Shown here in pieces: positions 47,511 through 61,262 of a stretch of 64,000 nt of DNA. The stretch spans positions 49,272,837 through 49,336,836 of the forward strand of contig NC_056752.1 in the NCBI RefSeq assembly GCF_018687715.1. The letters run 5' to 3'. The stretch comes from Carya illinoinensis (lineage: Eukaryota > Streptophyta > Magnoliopsida > Fagales > Juglandaceae). A program made the position numbers and the translations under genes. Every line of letters starts with the position of its first letter. The stretch's first letter is position 1. The notes under the pieces are model-generated. The model did not search any database. It had not been told where the DNA came from and saw only the letters and a list, made by a program, of their open reading frames with translations.

Positions 47511-50504
47511 TGTAACAGTCGCTAGAAATTCAATTGTGGAATTTCTATTGATTTTAGGAACCTCGTGAAAACTCCGTAAGTTTACACAAATTGATTAATC
47601 GCATAGGTTTTAGCATGTCAACATAATTAGTGTTATCACTCATTATGGTGCTAAAAATGCGATTTTAATTATTTGAGATAGTTAGAAGTGTCAGAATACA
47701 TTATAGTCTACACCACTAAGTTTAATTGAATATTTAAGATTTTTCAGTACTAAGTTTGTTACGTTTATTTTTGGAGTGAATAGTAACCTCGGTAAACGTA
47801 CTAAGCGCAGTGTTTTTCAAAATCACAGTGTGTAATGTCCAAATTAGGTTAGCGAAATTTTATTTGGACACATGAAAATATTTTAGCCACCTTACTCTAC
47901 CAAGTCTACTCCACATTTGGAAAATATATTGAGCTGATTTTTGTAGACATTATTTGATAGAATATTTTGAGATAATCTTTTATAGATATTTTGGGTATGA
48001 GAAAACAACACTCAACTCTCAACTCCAGCCTTATCACCTCCCTTATCTTGTCCATAAGTATGTCCAGCCAGCACCCATGAACTTATCTTCAATTACACTT
48101 TCCAATAAAAGATTATCAAACACTCTCTCTCAGACAACTTTTAGGAGTTCTTTTGTAAGTCCATTTCGAAGCTGTTGTAAGTGTTTTATCATAAAATCTC
48201 ATTCATATAAGTTGTTCTTTTTTTAGTCTAGTTTACATGAATATCTTATTTGCCCCATTTGAAGATCATTTGGTCAGTCAAATATTGTGTAAACTATAAA
48301 AAGGTCATTCTGGGAGATAAACTAGAGAATATGTTATAGTTTGGAGTTTTTGACAAAGCTAATGGATAGATATTGGTCCAAAATTTTTATGGAGTATTGT
48401 TAACATGTATATATGACTATTGATTGAGGATTTTTGCATGATTAAAGGTTTTGATGAAAGATTTTCTTAGATTTAGAAACTTAGAAACTGGAAGAGGAAA
48501 AACAGTTTCTGTTTTGAGAAAGTTGAACTCTTTGGTGGTCTAAACCTATTCTAATGACTTTGATAATTTTATTGGAGGATCCTAAGCATCTTATATACAT
48601 GTTACATTATTATTTTGAAGATATTTGATGTTAGTTTCAAAGATATGAAATTTTATGTAAAGAGATATTCAGATAAGCCAAAGTGTGGATGTTCTTGGCT
48701 AAATTTATGTTTTGGTTAATTTTTAACCATGTGATCTTGAATTATAAGCTTATATATATTTTAGGATATCTTTTTAAACCATGTGATGGTTTGGTTTGAA
48801 GATCACATATTTATAAGTCATAGATCAAAAGGTTGATCAAAACAAGTTGGAAACAAAAATCAATAGAAATAGCATATGAGAATTTCGGCCTTATGGAGTT
48901 TTAATAGTTGTGATTAGTTTTAAATTTTTCTAAATTGATATTTGAATTGAGGATAAAATTTACATGAGGCATGTAAATTTTGGTGACTTTTGGAGTTAGT
49001 ATGCAAAATCCTTAAGTTATGGGTAAAACGGTCATTTTCCTACATGCAGAGAGTAAAATTTATATTTTACTCTTTAAGTTAGTATTTTCCATATTTCAAT
49101 TTATTAGTGATTTAGTACTAATTTTTAGAATCACTAATTACAGTTCCTTGTGATCGCGCTTAAGGTTTTGTAAGAAACGCGGAGATTGAGGTAAGTTTGG
49201 CTTTTAACTTACTAGCAGTCTATTGTGTATGTGTGCTAAGTAAAAGAACTACAGTGTATGTATGTATGTTATCATATATGTCATGCCATGCCAAGTTATT
49301 ACGTAATTGTCTATTATACAGAATTTATTCTGTCATCAAATTTTATCTATTACATAATATATTCTGTCATGTATTACTATACATTACAAGTATGTCATGT
49401 TAAATATGTTGTCTGTTATATGTTATGCCATGTTACGAAATGTTTCTATCTCAAGTTGGTCATGTATTTCAAGTTATGTTCAAATTACGTTATGTTACGT
49501 CAGGGCTTCAGTCCTTTTGTATTCCAGTCACGTTTCATCTTGAGTACATTCAGTTTGTGTAGAATACATGGGGCCACAACAACTGTGGAGTATGTATTTA
49601 ACTACAATTGTGATGCGTAGAATACATGAGGCTACAACAACTGTGGAGTATGTATTTACACGTAGAATACATGGGGCCACAACAACTGTGAAGTATGTAT
49701 TTTTCATGTTAAGTCAAGTTTGCGTAGAATACATGGGGCCACAACAACTGTGGAGTATGTGTTTACACGTAGAATACATGGGGCCACAACAACTGTGGAG
49801 TATGTATTTTTCATGTTGATTCAAGTTTCAGAGCAAGTTCATGCTAAGTCAAGTTTCAGATCAAATTCATATCAAATCAAGTTCAGTTCATGTTTCAATT
49901 TAAGTTATGTCAATTATGCTATGTTGTACGCTAAGTTATGCTTTAATTATTTATGAATTTAATTATGCATTTATGCTTTTACTGTCATCCATGCATCATT
50001 AGTCTGTGTGGAAGTTTTTTTTGTTAACTTGCTGAGATTTGTAATCAAATCTCACTGTAGTAGTCCCAACTACCATTCCCCCCGAATGGTAGATCTTGTT
50101 ACAGGATCTGAAGGAGGATAAAGAGCTGACCAACTAGACACAGTCGACTGAACGACGGTGCGTCGTTAATGTTAATATAATAGTTAAATTACTACTTGTA
50201 CGATGGAGTTGCATCTCCAGTACTTTTGGATCATAACTATTTTGGACTAGTGCTGTGATCTTAGTTATTCAATGGATTTTTAGATATGAAGTATGTTTTA
50301 AGTATTTGGGATATTTTTAGTTTGGTGCATAGTATTGCTAAAAAAAAAAAAAAAAAATTATCCGCTGCGAATATTGCATAATGTTAGATGCATGTTAGGA
50401 ATATTGCATCTTATATGTCATAAACGGGGGCAGGTAACCTTGTGTTGCATGTCTCGACGTTTCAAATGTCCGTCCGATCCCAAACGAAATTTGGAGGCGT
50501 CACA
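47511..50504 (+). mobile_element. Long-LTR family copy 3 (solo LTR-like, short form)
   Basis: Starts TGTAACAGTC and ends GGCGTCACA, flanked by the perfect 5-bp duplication CCTTC (47506-47510 and 50505-50509). The 2994 bp lack the 331-bp segment found in copies 1 and 4, the join lying at the shared word AGTTG near 48845. The hairpin array has five units (49563-49807). The GAGATTTG/CAAATCTC and CTACCATTC/GAATGGTAG hairpins are intact (the latter at 50070-50092). No coding capacity. Confidence 0.85.
49563..49807 (+). repeat. Five-unit hairpin minisatellite in LTR copy 3
   Basis: Five AATACAT...ATGTATT units with at most one or two substitutions each, for example ACATGAGGCTAC in unit 2 and CTGTGAAG in unit 3. 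Confidence 0.85.
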
Positions 50505-50509
50505 CCTTC

Positions 50510-53087
50510 AATCGATAATATGGATCGATGCTTAATTAATTCATAGTCGTAATTAGTATGCATGCAACAGTTCGAGCAAAGGCAACCACCGATGGTGAAA
50601 CCATAAATTTTGACAAATAAAGCACGAGTGACGAGTGATATTAACTGTTAAAGTTGAGTTGGGTTGTTAATGGTATATTTTATAGATTTAATTGAAATGA
50701 GTTTAATTTTTTTTTAAATTGAGACGAGTTTAACTTTTTAGATTTGAATGTATAAATTAAATTGAAATATGTTTAACTTTTTTATGAAAAATTAAAAAAA
50801 ATAATAAATCTCATTGATAATTAATTTAAGTTGAGTTTAGTTTAGTTCAACAACTAGATACAACCTAAATATTTCACTTTCAAGGTAATAGACTTGCTTG
50901 AAGAGTTTGCGTAGTGGTTAGATTATTGGAAGAAAAAAGTTGCAAACTGATTTGTTGTCATGGAAAAATCATTAATCCTGTGTTTTAGGTAAAATGCATG
51001 CAAACTTCTTAGATGCTTCGTAGTTCATTCTAGTCTCAGAGTCTGTACTACCTCTTTGATTTGAAATCAAAGAATTTTCGTTACCTCCAGTTTTTCAAAT
51101 TTTCCATTTAGAAACAAAACGAATTTTCAACGTCAAACCAAACATCTTTCAATTTCAAACGAACAATTATAATTCTTTGAGCTTCTTATGTAATCATTTG
51201 TCTAAATTTCAATGCAAAGCAAGAACACATAGACGAATACATACAACTATTTATAAAAATTAAACAAAAAGATCTTAAAATGATAAGTTTTGTTATATAT
51301 AGTTATTTTTACATTTACTGATGTGATTAGTCAAAATAGTTATTTTATATTAAAAAAATGACAACAAATCACACAAGTAGAATGCACAAAGAATACATAA
51401 AAGTGACTGCACATAAAATTTTTGTAAAAAAATTATATTTAAACAACTTATTCCATCTACTTTTACAAATCTTATTGCAAAACATATTTTTTTAAAAATT
51501 ATTTAGCTATCTTCAAAAAATCCAAAATAAACATCACAATCTTTTTCTAAAAAATAAGCACGGAAGTTTTGTACGCATTGAATGATCACGGGTCTGGGCC
51601 GAAAATGCCCGTACAGATGGATGGTTGCGACTCGCGAGGCCCGACCAAGCCCAACAAAGGCCCATTTATTATTCAAGCAATAATAATACATCAGCCATAA
51701 CATTGTGACTAAATATCAACAGTATTATTCGTTTTTGGATATAAATTAATGCTTGAGTTATAAACTTGTAGTATTATCACTACCAAAATTTTTTTATGAT
51801 GTAATTATATTTTTGAAGTGGATTAGTGCGATGCACATGATTTAGATAATCAGATAAATTTAAATTGAATTAAAGCTAACAAAATGGTAGATAAATAAAA
51901 CTTGCAGTTATAAATGTGCAAGCGCCGCATAATCATTTTAAAATATATATATATATATATACGGGACTTACATGAAAATAAAATTTATTCTTTAATAGTA
52001 AATCTCAATATTTTAAAAATAATTATATAATACTTGCACACTTTACTATTGTATATAGTATTACTCAAAATATTATTTACGGTACGTTGGTTCTAACATC
52101 CTCGTTGAAATGATGCGATAATTTTTATTAATTTTTGAGTTTATTATTTGAAAAAACTTTTCCTGTGGCTACAAGTACTTTCTAGTCCTCCATTTATTTG
52201 CCAAGTTTTGAGAGGCCTTCATTTGCTCGAAAATAAAATGATATGCTTTATAGTCATTATTTATTTGATTAATGAATTTGAAAGAGACGTAGATTTTATT
52301 TAAAGTAGTGGTTCAGGAATCAGCAACAATTGTCATACACCTACATACATAGCATTTATTTTATAATTTTTTTTTAAAAAAAAATATTGCAATTTTGTTT
52401 TTTGGTTGACTCGTGATTCATACGTTTTATTTGGATTTTTTATTTTTATTTTTTATCAGTATTCTTCACTAGTCGAATTATCTCTTTTCTTTGGACTCGA
52501 TTGTAACTTTTGTTTTTTATTTATATTTGAAAACAAACAAAAAAATGTCATCACAATACCAATGATAATAATTGTGAAAATATTGAATAATTGTAATATG
52601 ATATCATGGTACTGACAGTGATAATTATAACGATGACAGTAATGATACGTGGCGAAATAAGATGAGGGTAATGGTGATGATAATAATAAAGGTACCAATA
52701 TCTATAAGAGATAAAAATATGGCTGTAGTAGTTGGGAAATGACGACAACAAATATACATTATATTTGATCCTTAAAAATGAGATTTTCTAAAGAATTGAA
52801 TGAGGCTACTTCTCTTAAAAGATATTGTGATAATACCACTTTAATAAGTTATAAGAGTATGTGGCTTATAAGATCCAAGCACATTGTTTAAAAAGAAAAA
52901 AATTTTGCTTTTTATAATGTTTTAATGATACTCTAATTATATCATTAGTTAATTTTTTAGAATACAGACCATGTGACCTAGGTTTTTGTTGGACCGTTAC
53001 ATATATATATATATATCTAATATAGAATAATGTTGCATACAGTTATGGAATGCACAAGCGTCATGCAGTGACTTTGAAAAAGAATAG
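50510..53087. other. Spacer between inverted LTR copies 3 and 4
   Basis: AT-rich, with no gene seen. It includes a MITE of the ATATGATTGG type at about 51285-51440 and a decayed TRIM-like LTR piece at about 52855-53002. A GC-richer patch at 51560-51700 is unrecognised. Confidence 0.4.
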
Positions 53088-56000
53088 TGTGACGCCCCCA
53101 AATTCCGTTTGGGATCGGACGGACATTTGAAGCGTCGAGACATGCAACACAAGGTTACCTGCCCCCGTTCATGACATATAAGATGCAATGTTCCTAACAT
53201 GCATCTAACATTATGCAATATTCGCAGCGGATAATTTTTTTCTTTAACAATACTATGCACCAAATTGAAAATATCTCAAATGCTTAAAACATACTTCATA
53301 CATAAAGACCCATTGAGTAGATCACAACACTAGTCCAAAATGGTTATGATCCAAAAAGTACTAAAGATGCAACTCCATTGTACAAATAGTAATTTACGTC
53401 AACTACTATATTAATATTGACGTCGCACCGTCGCTTAGTCAACTGTGTCTAGTTGATCAGCTCCTGATTCTCCTTCAGATCCTGTAACAAGATCTACCAT
53501 TCGGGGGGAATGGTAGTTGGGACTACCAAAGTGAGATTTGATTACAAATCTCAGTAAGTTAACAAAAAAACTTCCACACAAGCTAATGATGCATGCATGA
53601 CAGTAAAAGCATAAATGCATAATCAAATTCATAAATAATTAAAGCATAACTTAGCGTACAACATAACATAATTGACATAACTTAAATTGAAACAAGAACT
53701 GAACTTGACTTAATATGAATTTGATCTGAAACTTGATTTAGCATGAACTTGCTCTTAAACTTGAATTAACATGAAAAATACATACTCCACAGTTGTTGTG
53801 ACCCCATGTATTATACGTGTAAATATATACTCCACAGTTGTTGTGGCCCCATGTATTCTACGCAAACTTGACTTAACATGAAAAATACATACTCCACAGT
53901 TGTTGTGACCCCATGTATTCTACGTATAAATACATACTCCACAGTTGTTGTAGCCCCATGTATTCTACACAAACTTGACTTAACATGAAAAATACATACT
54001 CCACAGTTGTTGTGGCCCCATGTATTCTACGTATAAATACATACTCCACAGTTGTTGTGGCCCCATGTATTCTACTTGTAAATACATACTCCACAGTTGT
54101 TGTGACCCTATGTATTCTACGCATCACAATTGTAGTTAAATACATACTCCACAGTTGTTGTGGCCCCATGTATTCTACACAAACATAATGTACTCAAGAT
54201 GAAACGTGACTGGAATACAAAAGGACTGAAGCCCTGACGTAACATAACGTGACTTGAACATAACTTGAAATACATGACCAACTTGAGATAGAAACATTTC
54301 GTAACATAGCATAACATATAATAGACAACATATTTAACATGACATATTTGCAACAGTGAATATTATATGACTTGACATACATGTAATAGATGACATACTT
54401 AGCATGACGTACATGTAAGGTACAGTAATACATGACAGAATATATTATGTAACAGATAAAAATTGACGACAGAATAAATTCTGTATAATAGACAATTACG
54501 TGATAACTTGGTATGGCATGACATATATGATAACATACATACATACACTGTAGTTCCTTTACTTAGCACACATACACAGTAGACTGCTAGTAAGTTAAAA
54601 GCTAACTTACCTCGATCTCCGCGTTTCTTATAAAACCTCAAGTGCGATCACGAGAAACTGTAATTAGTGATTCTAAAAGTTAGAACTAAATCACTAAAAA
54701 TTTGAAATATGAAAAATACTAACTTAAAGAGTAAAATTTTCATTTTACTCTCTACATGTGGGAAAATGACCGTTTTACCCATAACTTAAGGATTTTGCAT
54801 ACTAAATCCAAAAGTTTCTAAAATTTACATTTCTCATGTAAATTTTGTCCTAAATTTAAATATCAACTCAGAAAAATTTAAAACAAAACACAACTATGAA
54901 GAACACACTATGGCCGAAACATCCATATGCCATTTCCCTTGATTTTTGTTGCAATTCCTTCCAACTTCAAAACTCATGCTTAAACCAAAATTTTGCAACA
55001 AACATCTTCCAATCCTAAGTTCAAAACCATATTTAAAACATCTATTTAGAAAAAGCTAATAATTAACACCAAACCTTTTTTGTAAAAAGATCCAAGCACT
55101 TGAATCACAAGTTTTGACCTTAAATCAAAACATCTCCAAGAGTTTCAAAAAATCAAATCTTATTTCTAACATATTCATAATATCATCCTAACATCAACCA
55201 TGCTTTAAATCATCAAACCAAAGTCACCAAAATCACAAAATAACATTTGAAGTTTTTGGTTTTACACTTAGTCCAAAAACAGAAACTTTTTCCTCAACTA
55301 ATTTTGATAAATCTCTTGATCTATGACTTATAAATATATGATCTTCAAACTAAACCATCACATGGTTTAAAAAGATGTCCTAAAACATATATAAGCTTCT
55401 AATTCAAGATCACATGGTTAGAAATTAACCAAAACATAAATTTAGCCAAGAATATCCACACTTTGGCTTATTTGAATATCTATTTGCATAAAATTTCATA
55501 TCTTTGACACTAACATCAAATATTTTCAAAATAATAGTATAACATGTATATAAGATACTTAAGATCCTCCAATAAAATTATTAAAGTCATTAGAACAGGT
55601 TTAGACCACCAAAGAGTTAAACTTTCTCAAAACAGAAACTGTTTTTCTTCTTCCAGTTTCTAAGTTTCTAAATCTAAGAAAATCTTTCATCAAAACCTTT
55701 AATCATGCAAAAATCCTCAACCAATAGTCACATATACATGTTAACAATACTCCATAAAAATTTTGGATCAATATCTATCCATTAGCTTGGTCAAAAATTC
55801 CAAACTATAATATATTCTCCAGTTTATCTCCCAGAATGACCTTTCTATAGTTTACACAATATTTGACTGACCAAATGATCTTCAAATGGGGCAAATAAGA
55901 TATCCATGTAAACTAGACTAAAAAAGGAACAACTTATATGAATGAGACTTTATGATAAAACACTTACAAAAGCTTCGAAATGGGTATACAAAAGACCTCC

Positions 56001-56608
56001 TAAAAGCTGTTCGAGAGAGAGTGTTTGATATTCTTTCAATGGAAAGTGTAAATGAAGATAATTTCGTGAGGAGAGGTGGCTGAAGATACTTATGGATGAG
56101 ATATGGAAGAGATGAGGCTGGAGTTGAGAGTTGAGTGTAGTTTTCTCCTACCAAAAAAAAATCTATAAATGATTATCTTATAATATTCTATCCAATAATA
56201 TGTAAAAAAAAATCAACTTAAGATATTTTTATCTAATAATATCTATCAACTCAAAATATTTTTACCCAATAATATTCACGAAAATTACCTCAAGATATTT
56301 CTTTTTATCCAATAATATCTATAGTTTTGAACAGACGTTTTGTCCGAAAATATGAAAAAATGTTATTGCGCCATAAGACTTTAAATAACCCTCCGAGTCT
56401 AAGGGCACAAACCATAATACATTTTGACACTTCTAACTATCTCCAATAATCAAAAGCACACTTTTGATACCATAGTAAATAATAACACTAACTATATAGT
56501 TAGACAAAAACCTATACGATTAATGGATTCGTGAAAACTTATGGAGTTTTCACGAGGTTCCTAAAGTTAATAGAAATTTCACAATTGAATTTCTAGCGGG
56601 CTATTACA
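53088..56608 (-). mobile_element. Long-LTR family copy 4 (solo LTR-like, long form)
   Basis: On the plus strand it starts TGTGACGCCCCC and ends CTATTACA, flanked by the perfect 5-bp duplication AATAG (53083-53087 and 56609-56613). The 3521 bp retain the 331-bp segment of copy 1. It has the largest hairpin array (eight units, 53777-54176). The AACGACG/CGTCGTT hairpin is partly lost, but the 53494-53516 CTACCATTC hairpin is perfect. It faces copy 3, making a large inverted repeat. Confidence 0.85.
53777..54176 (-). repeat. Eight-unit hairpin minisatellite in LTR copy 4
   Basis: Eight near-identical units. Spacers alternate between short (TACGTATA-like) and longer (CAAACTTGACTTAACATG) types. 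Confidence 0.85.
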
Positions 56609-56613
56609 AATAG

Positions 56614-58158
56614 GATCTATTATTAAAAAATTAATTAATTTTTTCATGTGGGTCCCATATTTATTAACTTTTTTCAAAATGTTTATGTAACACTTATACA
56701 CTCATGACTGCAACTATCATTTCTTATATATATATATATATATATATATATAATCTTATGTTTTTCTCGTCTGACATTATTCAAACGGAGCTGTCACAGC
56801 ATTTTGTCTTCTAATTGCGATGGTTTTGCTAATAAATCGACATTACTTGGATATTTACAGTGTCATCCTACACAGCACGTGATCTTTCCCTTATTCAGTG
56901 TCAGAAAATCTGGTATCTAAAAATATGCATTACGATGGACATTAGCAGGGGATTTGGTAAGCAGCAAGATCGAAGGGTCAGAACAAGAAGAATATGTGCA
57001 TAGAGATGGGTAACACCAAGATTATTCTACTCCAGAATACCCAGCATGACATGCAGTTCCAAACATTAAGCATTTCGAGAGATGCAAACCAAAGGAATCA
57101 CAAAGCTGAACCCATTCAGTCTTCCTCTGTATAAATCGTTTCGGGTCCGGAATTTTATTCACCTAATCCTTGAATTAAAAATAAACTTCCAACCTAATTC
57201 CCAGTTTTTGTCAAACCTTTCTTCTTGTCTGATCTCATCAAGAAATCACATGGGATTAATAAGCAAATAAATAATACATTTAAATCATGTAAAAGGGGGG
57301 TTAAGTAGTAGTTTTCAGCAATTGACATTAACTTCTGCCCATTAAAAATGCAGTAAGATTGAAAGGACCCCAAGAATTAATGCTGCAGCCTGCATAATTG
57401 CAATTAAGGCAGACATCTTAGTCAAACAACTTCAACAACTACAAGTTTTACACTCTGTGAGATTGATTTAATAATGTCTAAACAGTAGCATTTAGAGGAT
57501 AATATATATATATATATGTATGTATGTATGAAGGATTATACGGTCTACGATGTAGACAAATCAGACACCTCGGAGCCTTACTGCAATGTTAAGAAGACCA
57601 ACCAATCAGTTTAGTTCTTCATGCACAGATGCACTCACAATAAGGTTCTCTCCCCTTTACGTGGCTCTGAAAACGTCTCTTTTTTAGGGACAGAACTGTT
57701 GCTTGCAGCTAAATATTGTATTGATCTCCTTGCCTATCCCTTAGCGTTCCCCTTTGTCACGAACCTTTTAGAATCAATCTGCATGCCCTCATTATAATAT
57801 TTTGCACATGCTTAAAGGAAATTCTACTGATTGAAATCACTGAGTTTTTTTTTACCTACCATAGCCACTACATGACAAAGCTATCATACTCTGGGGATCT
57901 AATGTCTTTACCACAACCATCTGATCTGTTTATCTTTCCTCACAAATTATGATGCTTTTGTCCCCCTTTTTTTGTTTTTTCACAAAAAGCTGGTACATGC
58001 GCACTAAGTATATTATACTCTTTGCTTTAGCAGCCTTTGTAGCTAGCAGTATAGAGTATGTAAAAACTTTATAGCACCCTTATTGCTCAATCATCAGGCC
58101 CATGATCAGAGTGACTTTCCCTTTATTCACCGCGAAATTCAGGCCTCTTTTTCACACG
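56614..58158. other. Upstream region of the MYB gene
   Basis: Contains a (TA)n microsatellite (56725-56752). From 56760 to 58150 the DNA is less AT-rich than most of the intergenic space and probably includes the MYB promoter. No gene is recognised in it. Confidence 0.4.
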
Positions 58159-58159
58159 C

Positions 58160-58177
58160 ACATATATATATATATGT
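58160..58177 (+). promoter_or_regulatory. Possible TATA region of the MYB gene
   Basis: ACATATATATATATATG, about 220 bp before the start codon. A CT-rich leader follows. Confidence 0.35.
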
Positions 58178-58277
58178 AAGCGTTAGTTGAGGCTCTTCTC
58201 CTCCACCAAGAAAGGTAGATAATAGAAAGAACCAGAGCATCACCCTCTACATAAGTAGCAAAGCTCCCCAATCTTAA

Positions 58278-58281
<4 letters not shown>

Positions 58282-58332
<51 letters not shown>
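58282..58332 (+). repeat. (CT)n microsatellite in the MYB leader
   Basis: About 25 CT units, 59 bp upstream of the ATG. CT-rich leaders are common in plant genes; length changes here could alter expression. Confidence 0.95.
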
Positions 58333-58333
<1 letters not shown>

Positions 58334-58390
58334 GTACATATCTCACTCTTTCTCCAACTTTATTCTTTAGATATCCACGGACATAAGCTA

Positions 58391-59249
58391 ATGGCACCCA
58401 TGACCGATATGTCTATTAAAAGAGAAGTGAACCAAATGAAAGCCAAGAATAATGTTTCCATTAAGAAGGAAGCCAATAAGGGAGCATGGACAGCGGAGGA
58501 AGATCGAAGACTGGCGGAGGTCATAGCAAGCCATGGTCCAAAAAGGTGGAAGACAATTGCGGCTAAAGCAGGTCTTTTTTCATTCCAGCAGAGAATCCTA
58601 AACTCTCAACTTCAGTATCTTTGATTAGAAAAAAAGAAATCTTTACAAAATTTGATCGCAAAGGCTTAACAGGTCTGTGCTTGTTATATATTGAAGGTCT
58701 TAATCGTTGCGGCAAGAGTTGCAGGCTAAGATGGTTGAATTACTTAAGACCCAACATCAAGAGAGGAAATATATCAGACCAAGAAGAAGATTTGATACTT
58801 AGGCTTCATAAACTACTTGGAAACAGGTTAATTCTCGTGTGAAAAAAATTACTTTGTATCTCTGATCGAATATGATCAAGTTTTCTTATTTTGATTTTCG
58901 CTTTCCGATTATTTCTCTTAGGTGGTCTCTGATTGCCGGAAGATTACCGGGTCGCACAGATAATGAGATAAAGAACTACTGGAATTCTCATTTGAGCAAG
59001 AAAATAAAGCAGGAAAAACAGAGGGGAGCTGCAACAAGAGAAGACTGTAATGCTCGGGAAAATAGAGCGGAAGAGAGAATAAATGTAGCAATGAGAGTAG
59101 ACGAGGAAAATTCATACAAAGGACTTGAAGATTCAGAAATCAACTTTGATGTGAATGAGTTCTTTGATTTCTCCAATGAGAGTCCTTTAAATTTAGAGTG
59201 GATTAGCAAATTCCTTGAACTGGAGAAGGGATTCAGTGATGTATTGTAA
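58391..59249 (+). CDS. R2R3-MYB transcription factor
   Basis: Coding exons 58391-58571, 58697-58826 and 58922-59249 (GT-AG) give 212 aa, with the two intron positions usual for R2R3-MYBs. A Lys-rich N-terminus of 29 residues precedes R2 (about 30-81, [16 protein letters not shown] with W33, W53 and W73) and R3 (about 82-132, [33 protein letters not shown]). R3 keeps the bHLH-interaction pattern [DE]L-x2-[RK]-x3-L-x6-L-x3-R, so it may join a MYB-bHLH-WD40 complex. The C-terminus is short and acidic, ending in [27 protein letters not shown]. The R2 region differs from the anthocyanin clade; a WER/MYB1-like group is my best guess, but the subgroup is uncertain. It acts in the nucleus on gene promoters. 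Confidence 0.85.
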
Positions 59250-61262
59250 ACTGCATAGCAGCATAGCTATTTGTTTTCTCCCCTTGAACTCGGTGAATTT
59301 CTTGCCATTCAGAGTTGTATCTAGTTCTTTTCATAATTTATCACCTCCTTTTTTCATCCTTTTTTATTTTTTCCCCTCTTGGTTTTTCATGGATTTGTTA
59401 ACATTCACGTAGTGTATCAGCTCTCTGGTATGCTGAAACTGTAAATCACTACCATTGACTGATCCAAGTCAGTTTTGAAGGGGAGCACTAAACTGCGAAT
59501 TTTGTCGATCGGTGACACAGATTATTTGGTGATAGAAAGTAGAAACGACGGATGGTGTAGAGAGCAGAGAATGATGATAAAAGTGAGAGAGGACTTGTTG
59601 ACATTATTATGGGCTTGATAGAGATGAGACAAGGCCATTTGTTCTTTACCAAGTTCATTTTCAAGGAGAGACTTTTTGGGGAAAAAAATAAAAATCAAAT
59701 ATTTTTTCTTTTTAAAATGGAGTTAATATTTAGATTATATTTAGATGTTAAGACAATCTCATATGATTTGAATTGATATATAAATAATATTATTTTATAA
59801 ATCTCATTAAGATGTATTTAAATATAAATAAGTTTATATATAATAATAATAGATATTAATTTAAAATAAATTGAATTGATTTCAACTCTGGAAAAACACC
59901 CTTAACTTGCAACACTGGACAAATTTACTCTAGACATAAAATAAGATGAGATAATATGAGAGTTAAAAGTTGAATAAAATATTATTAATAAATTTTTTTA
60001 ATATTATTTTTATTTTAAAATTAAAATATTTATTTTATTTTATATAAAAATTTTAAAAAATAATATTGATTAGATTAGATGAAATAATACGAGAAATAAT
60101 GAATTGAAATGATACGAAGGCGGGAAAAATAGCATAAGCAGAATTTATAGGCAGTGGCACCTTTTCCTGTCGGCTAGCTTCAGAATAAAAAGCAATTGAA
60201 GAGACCCAGAAAACCACTCCTACCACCAGAAGGTTCCAGCATTGTACCTTCCGATGCCAGCCAGCTAAGGCATATGTCTTATGTTATTAAACTTCAAATA
60301 AGTGTTATGCTTATTTTTTATTTTTTCAAAGGGTTTACACATATTAGATTCGTACGAAAATATATGAATTTTTTATTTAAAGAAAACTGTTATAGTTATA
60401 AAAAAATTCTATAAAAATAAAATTATAAATTAATATAATTTGATATAGTAAGTTAGATTTATTTTATAATAAAAATAATTTTATAAATATGACGTTAAGT
60501 CATCTCAATTTATAAATTTATTTTTGTAAATTTTTTAGGTCCAATTTGGATGGGTAACACAAATGAAATGTTTATTGAAAAACATTTCTTTAAATAAACA
60601 GTATATAAACAATAAAAGTCTGGCAAGAATAGTACATAAACAGTATATAAACAATGTACAAACAGTACAATCTGATATAAATAGTTCATAAACATTATGT
60701 AAACAGTAGACAATTTGGCTACTCTTATTAAATAGTGAGACCCATATCTTTTTAAATTCTAAAAATTAAAAATTATCTCATCTCATCTCACTATTTAAAT
60801 ATATATTTAATTCAAAAATTTTATTATTATTCAAAATATCTAATCTCATTTCATCTGAACTGTATATCTAAATGGGATCTTATCTTTTCTAAATTTACAC
60901 GAACTTGCATATTCTCTGCTTGGATGCATTTCACTAGCCGCGTTGAATAATAAGTGATCTTTTGAATTTATAACAAGATTTCTTTTTTGATTAGGAAAAA
61001 TATAATTACAAGCACAATTATACTCTAATCTATGCATCAATGTGATGTGATTAATCAAAAAGTAAATTTTATTAAAAATAGTGTTAATTTAAATTTTAAA
61101 TATAAATAAATAAGTATTGATATATAGATTAGTGTGTGACTGTACTTATACGTAACAAAATTCTTTTGATTAACTTACAGTTTACTTGAACTGAGGTTAT
61201 TTTCACAATGAAGACCCAAACTAAAAGGCAAAAGCTTAACGCTGGACGGGTGTCTTCTCAAG
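59250..61262. other. MYB 3' region and AT-rich intergenic DNA
   Basis: Includes GATGA-type repeats at about 59935-60115 and 60720-60880, a stretch at 60590-60715 with repeated ACAGTATATAAACA words, and a MITE-like piece at about 60990-61150 related to 23670-23830. No gene. Confidence 0.4.
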
